Assembly: GCF_021869535.1 (NCBI RefSeq)
Contig: NW_026262581.1
Span: 79,389,955 to 79,453,954 of the forward strand
From: Mytilus californianus
Lineage: Eukaryota; Mollusca; Bivalvia; Mytilida; Mytilidae
Length of the DNA: 64,000 nt
Reading direction: 5' to 3'
A program made the translations under genes and the position numbers. Numbering within the stretch: position 1 is the first letter of the stretch; each line of letters opens with the position of its first letter. The notes under the pieces are model-generated. The model ran no database searches. It saw only the letters and a list, made by a program, of their open reading frames with translations, and was not told the DNA's origin. Positions 49,111 through 58,925 of this stretch are shown here, piece by piece.

Positions 49111-50104
49111 AAAAAAATGCTCCGCTGGGCCCAGCTTGATACGACCGCAGAGGTCGAACCCTGAACAGTTGGGGCAAGTATGGACACAACATTCAAGCTT
49201 GATACAGCACTGAATTTGGATTGTAATTAAATATTTGACACAGCATAGGTTTCTGACACAGAATGAAAGTGGTCTAAGAACTTAAAAATTTTTAATTCAC
49301 CTATTCAAACCATATCATTATTATTTGCTTTTATATATAAATCAGAAATAACCAATTTAAAATGGAAAATTTTAAAGAAAAAAAAGGAAAAAAAAATCCC
49401 CCCCCCCCAAATTTTTTGAACCCCCTTATGATTCACTACCCCCAAACTCAATCCCAGCCTTCCCTTTGTGGTATGGTACCTTGCAGTACAATTTCAGAGC
49501 GATCCATACACTTACACACAAGTTATTGTCTGGAAACTAGAAAAATGCTTATTTTTGGCCCCTTATTCCTAAACGTTTTGGGCAATTACCCCCAAACTCA
49601 ATTCCAGCTTTCCCTTTGTGATATGGAACCTTGTAGTACAATTTCAGAAAGATCCATACACTTACACACAAGTTATTGTCATGAAACTAGAAAAATGCTT
49701 GTTTTTTGCCCCTTTTTTTGCCCCTAATTCCTAAAATTTTGAGGCAATTACCCCCATAATCAATCCCAGCATTCCTTTTGTGATATGGAACCTTGTGGTA
49801 CAATGTCAGAGAGATCCATACACTAACACACAAGTTATGTCTGGAAGTTACAAAAATGCTTATTTTTGGCCCCTTTTTGGCCCCTAATTCCTTTACTGTT
49901 GGTATCATAACCCCCAAAATCAATCCCAACCTTCCTTTTCTGGTATTGAACCTTGTGGTAAAATTTCATAGAGATCCATTCACTTAAACTAAAGTTAGAG
50001 TGCGAAAACCAATGTGTCTAAGGACGACGCCTGACGACGACGACAACGACGACAACGTCATACCAATATACGACCACAAAATTTTTTTTGCGGTCGTATA
50101 AAAA
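49111..50104 (+). mobile_element. Family B element, copy B4, nested in a family D element
   Basis: Complete ends (AAAATGCTCCGCTGGG; hairpin 50068-50099 with perfect arms apart from one A/G) but only about four 160-bp units. It interrupts a family D repeat: D sequence ending AAGTAGAGAACAGAAACT stops at the B start, and D-type sequence with AGAGAACGGAAACGAAAAA resumes after the B end. B4 therefore inserted later than D. Confidence 0.75.
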
Positions 50105-50939
50105 TTACTTGTATAATGACATTGATATTTTTCGAAATTACATTTAGTTAAGACAAACTCAAGTAAGAGAACGGAAACGAAAAAATTCAGCAATTTTTAC
50201 ATTTGTAAAGGGGCATAACCCTAGAACGGTAATCAAAGTGCTTGTAAACACTGAAAGGTAAAGATTGCTTTAATTTATCAGTAGGAAGTAAAATTAAGTA
50301 TTGCATTGTATAAAGCATGTAAAGCATTGGTTGTAGTTGATTCAACTACCATTATGCACAAAAAAAATAACTCCAATTTTCAAAGAAGACTTTAAAATAT
50401 TTTTAGAAATGAAGGGTAAAAATTGCTTTAATTTATCAGTGGAAGGCAAAATTTAACATTGCATTGTATAAAGCATTGATTGTAGTTGATTCAACTATAA
50501 TCATGGACAAAGGAAGATAACTCCAATTTTAAAAATGACTTGATATTTAGAAGAAAAAAAAATAAATCAACAATTTTTCCATTTGTAAAGGGGCATAACT
50601 CTCGAATGGTACAAGTGACGCCACCAAAGTTGAAACTTGATCTATGTTTTGTGGTAATAAGCATTGTGTATAAGTTTCATAACATTTGGTTGAGGCAAAC
50701 TTAAGTTAGAGAACTGAAACGAAAAATTTACCAATTTTTCCAATTGTAAAGGAGCATAACACTAGAACGGTAAAAGTGACGCCACCAAAATTCAAACTTG
50801 ATCTGTATGTAGTGGCAATAAGCATTGTGTATAAGTTTCATAACATTTGGTTAAGGCAAACTTAAAAGTTAGAGAACGGAAACCAACTCTGGGACATACG
50901 GACGGACGGCCATACAGACAGACAAGGGTAAAACTTATT

Positions 50940-51531
50940 ATTTCTTATGCAGCAAAAATACTGCAATCTGATTGGTTAATTACCCCGGTGTAAATAACAC
51001 CCCACCCTTGTTCACCCCAGGATAAATAAAATTTTGCCAAAAAATAAAAAAATATAAAATTTTGCTAAAAATAAAGAAAAAAAATAAAATGTCAAAAAAA
51101 TAAAAAAAAAATAAATAAAATGTCAAAATAATAAAAAATAAAAAATAATTAAATTTGAGGACAAAAATTGAAAAAAATTAAAAACAAGAAAAAAAATATT
51201 TAAAATTTTTTTTTCTCAAAAATTCAAAAGAACACAAAAATTTTCTGAATTTCCCAAAAATAAAGAAAAAAAGTATTTGACAATGCGCAGCAACATTGAC
51301 GTTGAAAAAATGTTACACTGGAAATTTTTCATTACCATTTTTCAATTTTACATCCTGGTTTAAAAATGAGTAAAGGAATTGTTCATAAGAAATAAATTCG
51401 GTATCTTGGTGTTATCAGGGGTGAATGGAATTTTACACCGTTGTTGAAAATTCATACACCCATTAGGCTGCACCTCAGGGTGTATGAATTTTCAACAACG
51501 GTGTAAAATTCTGTATACCCCTGATTACACC
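50940..51531. mobile_element. AT-rich insertion within family D copy D3
   Basis: D3 sequence ACAAGGGTAAAACTTAT is cut off at 50939 and resumes near 51531 with AACTTATAATGCCCC. AACTTAT is present on both sides as a likely 7-bp target duplication. The insert has an A/T-only stretch of AAATAAAA-type repeats (51020-51260) and ends in the foldback at 51402-51537. Confidence 0.6.
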
Positions 51532-51537
51532 AAGATA
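51402..51537. repeat. Foldback palindrome with about 60-bp arms
   Basis: Left blocks TATCTTGGTGT.ATCAGGGG, TTTTACACCGTTGTTGAAAA and TTCATACACCC face right blocks GGGTGTATGAA, TTTTCAACAACGGTGTAAAA and CCCCTGAT.ACACCAAGATA. The loop is about 16 bases. It forms the 3' part of the element inserted in family D copy D3. Confidence 0.85.
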
Positions 51538-51589
51538 ACTTATAATGCCCCCTCCGCTACGGCGGGGGTATAAAAATTACATAAAGGTG

Positions 51590-53125
51590 GGCAAAAAAAT
51601 TAAGAAAAGTTTTTTATTAACTTTTAAGAGTAAAATTAATCATATACTACTTTTTTCTAGAACTTTTAGAAAGCCTTGATTTCTAGTTGGACTTCCTGAG
51701 AAAAATGTGATGCAAATTTCATAAATTGCCACTATTTGTTAGAGTACATAAGTATTTGGTGAACAGGAAGTTGATGAGTGATGAATCTGAAAATGCATCA
51801 CACAGTATATCATGAGCATGCTCAAATGAAGCTAGATGCCAAATTTTAGGAAGCTCTTATTTGCTGTTTCAGAGAAAAAAATTGACCAAAATTTTATGGA
51901 ATGTTGATACATAATTCTAATTTATGGATCATTCACTTATTGATATCAATACTATAAATTCAGAAATTATTGCATGAATTTATTATTGCCATTTTTGATG
52001 AATGAACAAAAATGCAAGATAAATTATTGCAATTTCAGGAAAATCTGCTTAAAGATATATCAGATATCAAAATGTGAGTTCTTATTATTGAGATACTCAC
52101 CCAGTAGCATCATTCGCATTAATAAAAACCTCGCAACAATTTCTGAATTTACAGTAATCAATTTTTTTATCTCAGGAAAAAAAGGGATTAAATTCCAAAT
52201 GTAGTCATTTTTTATTAATGAATTTTACTGAATTCAAACAGAATTTTAGATACTACTTATTGAAATTGTAAGATACATTTCTTCAACTATCCAAGCATTT
52301 ATAAATACAAATAAAAAATAATTTTTGATAAAAAAATTTATTTCAAAAATTGGTAAGGGGTTCAGTTTATCAGTAAAATATAGAATTTAAATTTTTTTTT
52401 TTAACTTTTTCTTTAGATGCTATTTCTTGGTCTTGAAGATTAGCGTCTGTCCAAGTTTCATTACAATCCATGAAGGTTTACAAATTTATCATGTCAAAAA
52501 AATTTAATCCAAGACTGTCTGTAAATGTTAACTGTAAAAAACGAAGTCCATCTATCAGAAAAATACTAATTAAAAAGGGCAATAACTCAACCAGGAGAAA
52601 AGCTAAAATCGTGAAAATTGAACTTGACCTTCATTTAGTCACAGGAAACAACATATCTAAATTTGTTTGCCATACATCACCAAATCAATAACCGATATTT
52701 CCTTCGAAAATCCAGTTAAAAATGAAAAAAATATTTTCAAAGGTTTGCTTCAGACATTATCTCTTAATCATTAAAAGCTTCTGCCAAAGTTTCATAAAAC
52801 TCTATGAAGGTTTGACAAAGTAATTGATGTGTAACAAGCTTTAACCCCAGACTGTATCTTCTTGTTAACTGTAAAAAATACTAAGTCTATTTATCAGTAA
52901 AATACGGAAAAATGAAAATAAATATTTTTAAATTTTGCTCTGGATACTGTATTTTGGTCATAAACAAGATTCTGTCCAAATTTCATAAAATTCCATGTTG
53001 GTTTGACAAAGTTATTGATGTCTAAAAAAAACTTAAACCACAGACTGAACCTAAATGTTGACGCTTCAGACGGAATCTTGGATCCCTATGCCTCGCTTTC
53101 GCGACATTTATAGGCTCAACAAAAA
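51590..53125 (+). mobile_element. Degenerate tandem-repeat element with family A-type 3' end
   Basis: Three diverged units contain the motif CTGTCCAA(G/A)TTTCAT followed by CCATGAAGGTTT (about 52445, 52785 and 52970). The 3' end has GTTGACGCTTCAGACGGAAT, CCCTATGCCTCGC and a weakened hairpin to GGCTCAACAAAAA. The 5' limit is unclear. A MITE (51950-52156) sits inside the presumed span. Confidence 0.5.
51950..52156. mobile_element. MITE M2, same family
   Basis: It starts TACTATAAATTCAGAAATTA and ends AATTTCTGAATTTACAGTA, about 207 bp, with the same inner order as the copy at 13987. The ends are complementary over about 20 bp with few mismatches. Confidence 0.85.
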
Positions 53126-53824
53126 AGGATAAATAATAGAACTAACATATAAATTCAAGTGTTACAAGGAAAAATCTTTCACACCAAGAATATATGAAAA
53201 CTGTATTAAATTTAACTATTCAATGCTTTTATCTGAATATATGTCTTACATGTAAAGTACAGTCAACTGCCCTTGACAGGGGATGTAACTCTGGAAAATG
53301 GAAATTGGTGAAATCATTGAAGTGTCCCAATTGTCCAGATTGTCTGACTAGTATGATTTCAGCTTATGATGTTCAATTAATTGCAGAAAGAAAACATGAG
53401 CTCTATTTAGTTATAATGAAGCCATAATTCATTTACTTTTTATGGATTTATACCTTTGACGGGTCCTCCTTACAAATGTAGCTTATCTACCATGAATAGG
53501 ACTAATGATGAATAAGAATGATCACTAAAGTGATCAGTTTAATGAGGTCAGACTATAAGCGATCAATCAATAAAGAATACAAATAAATATTTGGTGTGAA
53601 GATGGTATTTACCTTTGCTATATTTTAGAAATATTACTTTGATTAAGAATATTTTTATGTACTAAACTATCTTTATTTGTACACTTATGTATATTGAATA
53701 AAATTTGAAAGATTTCAAAATAAAAAGAAATAAGTCCTCCTAAATTTCTTATTTTCCTTTTTATTTTGAAAGAACTTGAAAAGTTCAGCTAAATGTAGAG
53801 GATGCTTGAGTGAAATTTACACAT

Positions 53825-54185
53825 AGTATCACAGTTTCTTTTTTAAAGCAAGATCAATAACGTGTCTGGACCTGGGTCACTTCATGTACATGTATACTGA
53901 ATTTGAAGCATAACAGATCATTGCCTTACATAGAAGCCAATAAAAGTTTGATGAAAATTTCCTTGTACATTGAGTGTTGTAAAATTTCCAACTATAGGCA
54001 AACAGGAATTAGCTGAATGGCTTCATGGTACTGCTCAATATAATAAGGCTCCAGAGCAAATATATTACCATTTCCTTACATTGAAGCCAAGAAACTAAAC
54101 AAAAGATTTCGACCCCAGGTCTTTTGGACAAATAGACAAACGGATGGATGGAAGGAGTGGAGCAGTTACTAGAACTGCTTTCATT
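53825..54185 (+). mobile_element. Possible family F element (weak)
   Basis: Two diverged copies of TTACAT(A/T)GAAGCCAA (about 53926 and 54078) are followed by a GACAAACGGATGGATGGAAG stretch and a hairpin AGCAGTT / AACTGCT (54161-54179). The order matches families A to E, but the 5' end is not defined. Confidence 0.35.
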
Positions 54186-54937
54186 GTTGGCAACACAGGT
54201 ACAAAAGTAAACATTCTCATTGGTGTGTTGTCAAATATATGATGAAGATAGCACATTAATGTAGTACACTTCAGGAGTCCACTGACATTCTACACTTCAA
54301 ACATGAACTGTCAGTTAACAGAATCCATATCAATGTATCTGTTGGCAATTTTCATATGTCATGACCAAAATTTCTTCCCCTTAAGGGCTTGATCTCCCAG
54401 TGGTCACCTTGATGGGTTTAAATGTCTTAGTTACAAATGCAAGACATTATAAACAGTATTGAAAATTTATGAGGTTTGCTAGAAGAAAATTTTGTAATCC
54501 TGCTTATAAGGTTATTAAATATTGTAAAATTTTGATAAATCAAATAAATATATGACCAATACTTTCTCTTCAAAATACCTTAACCAAAACTTTCTTCTTT
54601 CATATGGTGTGTACTACTCTTATGTGCACTTTCAATGAAATTCATTAGACATTTCAGAAGTTGGACTCACAAAATTATAACAACATGATGGAGGTTGATT
54701 TCCAATCCTTTGCATGTTATTCCCCTTTCTCTTTCTAAAAACTGGACCTTAGTGTAACAGTTATGCAAAAATATTGACCAAAATGACATACATGTTAGAT
54801 GGAGGTACATCCCTGTCCTAGATATATCCATTAATAAAGGATCATTGTATTGACACTTACAAATTAGGAGAAATCTACCTTGACTAGATTCATTCAAAAA
54901 TGAAAAGAAAAAACATAACATGTAGGTAACCCTATGT

Positions 54938-55600
54938 ATCCTGTATTAACTGCTGACCTTGCAGTAATCACATCAATGAATGAATCCCTTACCTTGCAAC
55001 AATCTCTCTTGATTGTCTGTCCTTTTTTAATGCCTTATCTTGCAGCAAATCTAACATGCTGCATATCTTGTGTAAATCCCTTACTTTGCAGTGATCCCCT
55101 TAGGCTGTATATTCTATAACAATCCCTTACCTTGCAACAGATTCTACTAGGCTGTATATTCCATATGAATCCCTTACCTTGCAACAGATTCTACTAGGCT
55201 GTATATTCCATATGAATCCCTTACCTTGCAACAGATTCTACTAGGCTGTATATTCCATATGAATCCCTTACCTTGCAACAGATTCTACTAGGCTGTATAT
55301 TCCATATGAATCCCTTACCTTGCAACAGATTCTACAAGGCTGTATATTCCATATAAATCCCTTACCTTGCAACAGATTCTACTAGGCTGTATATTCCATA
55401 TGAATCCCTTACCTTGCAACAGATTCTACTAGGCTGTATATTCCATATGAATCCCTTACCTTGCAACAGATTCTACTAGGCTGTATATATCATATGAATC
55501 CCTTACCTTGCAACAGATTCTACTAGGCTGTATATTCCATATGAATCCCTTACCTTGCAACAGATTCTACTAGGCTGTATATTTCATATAAATCCCTTAC
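54938..55600 (-). repeat. 47-bp minisatellite containing copies of the exon 2 donor
   Basis: Ten near-identical 47-bp units (starts at 55131 plus multiples of 47, up to 55601), preceded by four or so decayed units (54938-55130). On the minus strand each unit contains ATATACAGCCTAGTAGAAT, then TTGCAAG|GTAAGGG. Exon 2 itself ends ATATACAGCCTGGTGGAATT, then GCTGCAAG|GTAAGGG. The array therefore consists of tandem copies of the exon end and its splice donor, running straight on from the true donor. Confidence 0.95.
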
Positions 55601-55889
55601 CTTGCAGCAATTCCACCAGGCTGTATATCCTGTATAAATATTCCCGATTCAGCATTATCCTTCTTCTTCATTCCAACCACACTGAATCCCAAGCTACTAT
55701 TCTCTGGCTTAAATAACTTGATAGTTTCCACATCTCTTCCTTGAGCTGATCTTTCAACAGCCCTTTGAAATTCCACATCGTAACTAGGCATGGCAATAGG
55801 TCCATCAGACACTGCATAGGTATCAGCAGTTGTATCATTAAAACTAGGATTTGTGATTCCATCAGGAGGTACATTTAAGATCAATTCTC
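55601..55889 (-). CDS. MPDZ: Exon 2: L27-PDZ1 linker and first half of PDZ1
   Basis: This 289-bp exon reads ELILNVPPDGITNPSF, an acidic/serine linker, the conserved AQGRDVETIKL lead-in, then the PDZ1 core NSSLGFSVVG, where SLGF is the carboxylate-binding loop. It ends GIFIQDIQPGGIAA. The acceptor is TTTACAG|GAG and the donor is CAAG|GTAAGG. Entry phase 1 matches exon 1 (G+GA gives Gly). Exit phase 2 (AG) is completed by A in exon 3, giving Arg and the classic PDZ string GGIAARDGRL across the splice. The donor side abuts a 47-bp minisatellite built from this exon's own 3' end. Confidence 0.95.
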
Positions 55890-55916
55890 CTGTAAATATA
55901 AGGCTGAATTTGAAAC

Positions 55917-55989
55917 GTCTACGTCATTTGATCTTTGATGGATAGATGTCTCATTGGTAATCATACCTTATCTTCTTATTTTCATATTA
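55917..55989 (+). repeat. Mussel dispersed repeat S, 3' fragment
   Basis: CTACGTCATTTGATCTTTGA, then GATGTCTCATTGGTAATCAT and TTCTTATTTTCATAT. A similar tail-only fragment lies at 45957-45990. Confidence 0.55.
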
Positions 55990-56649
55990 TACTTTGACTG
56001 CTTTAATGTTCTCTCATGAAGAAGTTATTGATGCAGTTTCATGTTGACATCATGAATACTTTTCTCATAAAATGTACATGTTTAATCAAATCTAAATGTT
56101 AACCTCAATCCTAAGTGACTCCAAAAATAAATCAACTATAAAGTTAGGATCAAACAATTTTTACATAAATTCATGATGCTTTCATTAATTAAGTTTCACA
56201 TCCATTTTACAACTGTTGTATGATTGAAATTTCAAATCAAAAGTACACTTTTCTGTGAAAAATTAACATCACATCCTGTCCTTCAGTAGCAGCAATTGTC
56301 TATTGGATCTCTTTTGTAGGATTTTCTATTATAACTAAGTTAACATGGAAATTGCCATGCTTGATGTCAGTTGGAATGAATGAAAATAATTTTTCAAGGT
56401 TATCATTTATGTTTAACGTTTAAAGTAAAGTTTGTTTGCAAGAATTTTCTTTTTACATGATTTCAAGAATACAGTACTTTTTAAGTTTTAGTTGTTACTA
56501 ACTGTAGTGACTAAGCATTTTTTTTGCTTGTTTCTGGATTTTTAATTATTTTCATTGGGAATCATAAATGTATTTCAGGTCATCAATGGTAGATAATATA
56601 ATCGAATAAAGTATCTGTGTAATTTCATACTTTGAACTACTAGTGTTAC

Positions 56650-56651
<2 letters not shown>

Positions 56652-56680
<29 letters not shown>
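56652..56680. repeat. AT dinucleotide microsatellite
   Basis: About 29 bp of pure AT, the longest in the window. Confidence 0.9.
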
Positions 56681-57307
56681 ACAGAGTTATCTTTCTTTAT
56701 CCTTTGTCAAATTAAAGATCATAGTATTTTATTCTCGTTCAACACTTACTACAATACAAATCTACACTTCATTTTGCAAAATGAGAAAAAAAAAACCTTT
56801 GTAGAAATGATATAATATGTGCTCAAATTACAATGGCAGGTGACATGTCATACAGAACTGCTTCTATGGTGAAATCCTAAGTCTAAATCAGTCAACTTTC
56901 TAGTATTTTCTAAAAAAAATCTTTAATTTTTATTAAATAATGTTTTATATGATACAAATTATAACAAATAATCTAATAATTTGATTAATTTACTATCTTT
57001 TAAAGATTTGAACTTTTGACTGCCAGACCCTTTTTTGTGTGCATTTTTCATGAAAGAAAATCTTGACACGCCAGCGGCTCTTTTCACAAAAAATCTTAAA
57101 GAGTAAAAATACTCGTAAGTCATACACATTTCAGTATAACTTACGATCAATTTTAATCGTAAGATTTTTTGTTAAAATCAGATTTAAATGACTTATCATG
57201 AAAAATTGTGCATTTAGGTATTTATGTTGCATTATTGTGCAGGAATAGGAATAAACATTTGACAGATTTAAAATGGTAGTAAAATTCCATGTATGACTCT
57301 TATTTGA

Positions 57308-58290
57308 TTTTTATACGCCCGTCAAATTTTTGACGGGACGTATTATGTTATACAAATGTCCGGCGTCCGTCCGTCTGTCTGTCCGTCTGTCTGCCCGTCT
57401 GTCCGTCCGTCTGTCTGTCCGGCGTAAACATGTCGCACCGTAACTTGAGAATGACTTATCCAAATTTCATGAAACTTAACATAGTTGTTTCTTATGATGG
57501 TCAAACGATCTGTATACTTTTTGAGTTACGGGACTTAGTAACTAAAACAGGTGTGTGTTTTTTTTCACATGTCGCGCTGTATCTCAAAAACAATTTATGA
57601 TTATTGCTTAAAACTTTACACACTTCTTAGTTATATTAATCTTAAGATCTGTATACTTTTTGGTGATGATTCAAAATTTTATTTTTGAGTTATTGAGTAT
57701 TTTGTTAAAAAGGGGGAGGGGTTTTTCACATGTCGCGCCGTATCTCAAAAACAGTTTATGATTATTGCTTAAAACTTTACACACTTCTTAGTTATATTAA
57801 CCTTAAGATCTGTATACTTTTTGGTTTTGATTCAAAATTTTATTTTTGAGTTATTGAGTATTTTGTAAAAAAAGGGGGAGGGGTTTTTCACATGTCGCGA
57901 CATATCTCAAAAATGATTTATAATTATCGCTTAAAATTTTACACACTTCTTAGTTATATTAATCTAAAGATCTGTATACTTTTTGGTTTTGATTCAAAAT
58001 TTTATTTTTGAGATATTGATTTTTTTTTTTAAAAGGGGTGTTTTCACATGTCGCGCTGTATCTCAAAAACGATTTATGATTATTGCTTAAAATTTTACAC
58101 ACTTCTTAGTTATATTAATCTCAAGATCTGTATACTTTTTGGTTTTGATTCAAAATTTTATTTTATAGATATTGAGTTTTTTGTAAAAAAAAAAAGGGGG
58201 TTTTCGCATGTCACGCCGTATGTCAGAAACTATTTATGCTTATTGCATAAAAATTCACACACAAGACGACGGGCGTATCATGCGCTCATG
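57308..58290 (-). mobile_element. Family E tandem-repeat element
   Basis: Read on the minus strand it begins GATACGCCCGTCGTCTTG and carries five or six units of about 159 bp. The plus-strand landmarks are CACATGTCGCGCTGTATCTC and AAGATCTGTATACTTTTTGG. It ends in a GGACGGACAGACAGACGG stretch and a hairpin with arms ATACG(T)CCCGTCAAA / TTTGACGGGCGTAT, then AAAA. It lies in the same strand sense as the host gene. Confidence 0.75.
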
Positions 58291-58709
58291 GTGCAGCTGT
58301 TTATTTTAATATCTTCACACTTGAGTTTACTGCTTAGTAGTAAGTGTACAGCAATGTAGAAACCTTTCTAGACTTGTTATGATGGTATATTTACATTATA
58401 TGTATGTTTCATTAGAATCTGTAATTTTGAAAGCAGAAAACAATCGCCAGGCATTCCAATATTATATTTTATTTTCCAATAAAATGCAACAATCATGACT
58501 GCATGAGCTTCCCACAACAATGCTCTTCATACGAAATGTGCTTCGGTTAATGCTTTTACACCCCAATAAAATTATGAAAACCATTCAATTCTTAAATAAA
58601 GAGAGCTGTAAAACTGTTTAATCATGCAATAAGACTCTATGCTGCATTTGTGAAAAATAACTAATTGCACCATGAATATCACTATAAAAGATACAATGAA
58701 TTCATTTAC

Positions 58710-58925
58710 CTGAATTAGAGATTTCAAATGTATTCTCTGTTACAGGGTAGGTTTTTGTGACCTGTTTAAGTTCATGAAGTGATTCTTGTAGAGTTAAGAG
58801 CTGTTTAAACAGTGGACTCTCCAACATTGACAGGATTGATGTGATATCATCATCCTTTGTGTAGTCCCCCTGCTCACGTAACTTATTCTGTAAATGATCC
58901 AGGAATCCTGATGCTTGATCTGTGT
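58710..58925 (-). CDS. MPDZ: Exon 1 (visible): L27 domain
   Basis: This 216-bp exon encodes about 71 residues reading TDQASGFLDHLQNKLREQGD and onward. It contains the L27 signature LQNKLREQGD, an acidic turn (TKDDD), then ESPLFKQLLTLQESLHELKQ. That is the helical L27 fold which in MPDZ/PATJ pairs with Pals1 at the apical membrane. The acceptor is TTTTACAG and the donor is CAG|GTAAAT. It enters in phase 1 (two bases complete a codon) and leaves in phase 1 after TCA-G, which matches the next exon. Since it starts mid-codon, a start codon must lie in an upstream exon. The ATG at about 59019 that opens this frame is in intron sequence and is unlikely to be used. Confidence 0.93.

Larger units (their letters stand above)
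48915..51573 (+). mobile_element. Family D element, composite copy D3 with two nested insertions
   Basis: It starts with the perfect palindrome TGTGTCCACATGTGGACACA and GATGATGCCCCCGCTTG. Units contain AAAGGGACATAACT or AAGGGGCATAAC, GTAATAAGCATTGTGT and AACATTTGGTTGAGGC. It is interrupted by a family B element (49111-50104) and by an AT-rich element with a foldback (about 50940-51537). It ends TAATGCCCCCTCCGCTACGG then CGGGGGTATAAAA, a strong hairpin. Confidence 0.7.
35507..55600 (-). other. Intron 2 (splits PDZ1), 20.1 kb
   Basis: The largest intron, phase 2. From its 5' end on the minus strand it contains the 47-bp donor minisatellite, a possible family F element, a degenerate element with a family A-type hairpin, a nested composite of families D and B with a foldback, a 20-bp minisatellite, a MITE with a nested TTAA element, two family A copies, and a 450-bp inverted-repeat element. 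A very short family D copy lies beside the exon 3 acceptor. Stretches 35715-37850, 39800-40390, 40645-42470, 43085-44045, 45100-48910 and 53130-53820 are AT-rich with nothing I can name apart from a repeat tail at 45957-45990. Confidence 0.85.
55890..58709 (-). other. Intron 1 (between L27 and PDZ1 exons)
   Basis: About 2.8 kb, with phase 1 ends. It holds a minus-strand family E tandem-repeat element (57308-58290), a fragment of a common mussel repeat (55917-55989) and a TA microsatellite (56652-56680). The 58525-58595 stretch resembles one arm of the foldback at 7241-7394. Nothing recognisable at 55990-56650 or 56690-57300. Confidence 0.85.

Noticed and set aside
53194-53427. 77-codon plus-strand frame with CPNCPDC
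   Set aside because: The two close cysteine pairs are suggestive of a zinc site, but there is no start context, splice partner or homology that I recognise.
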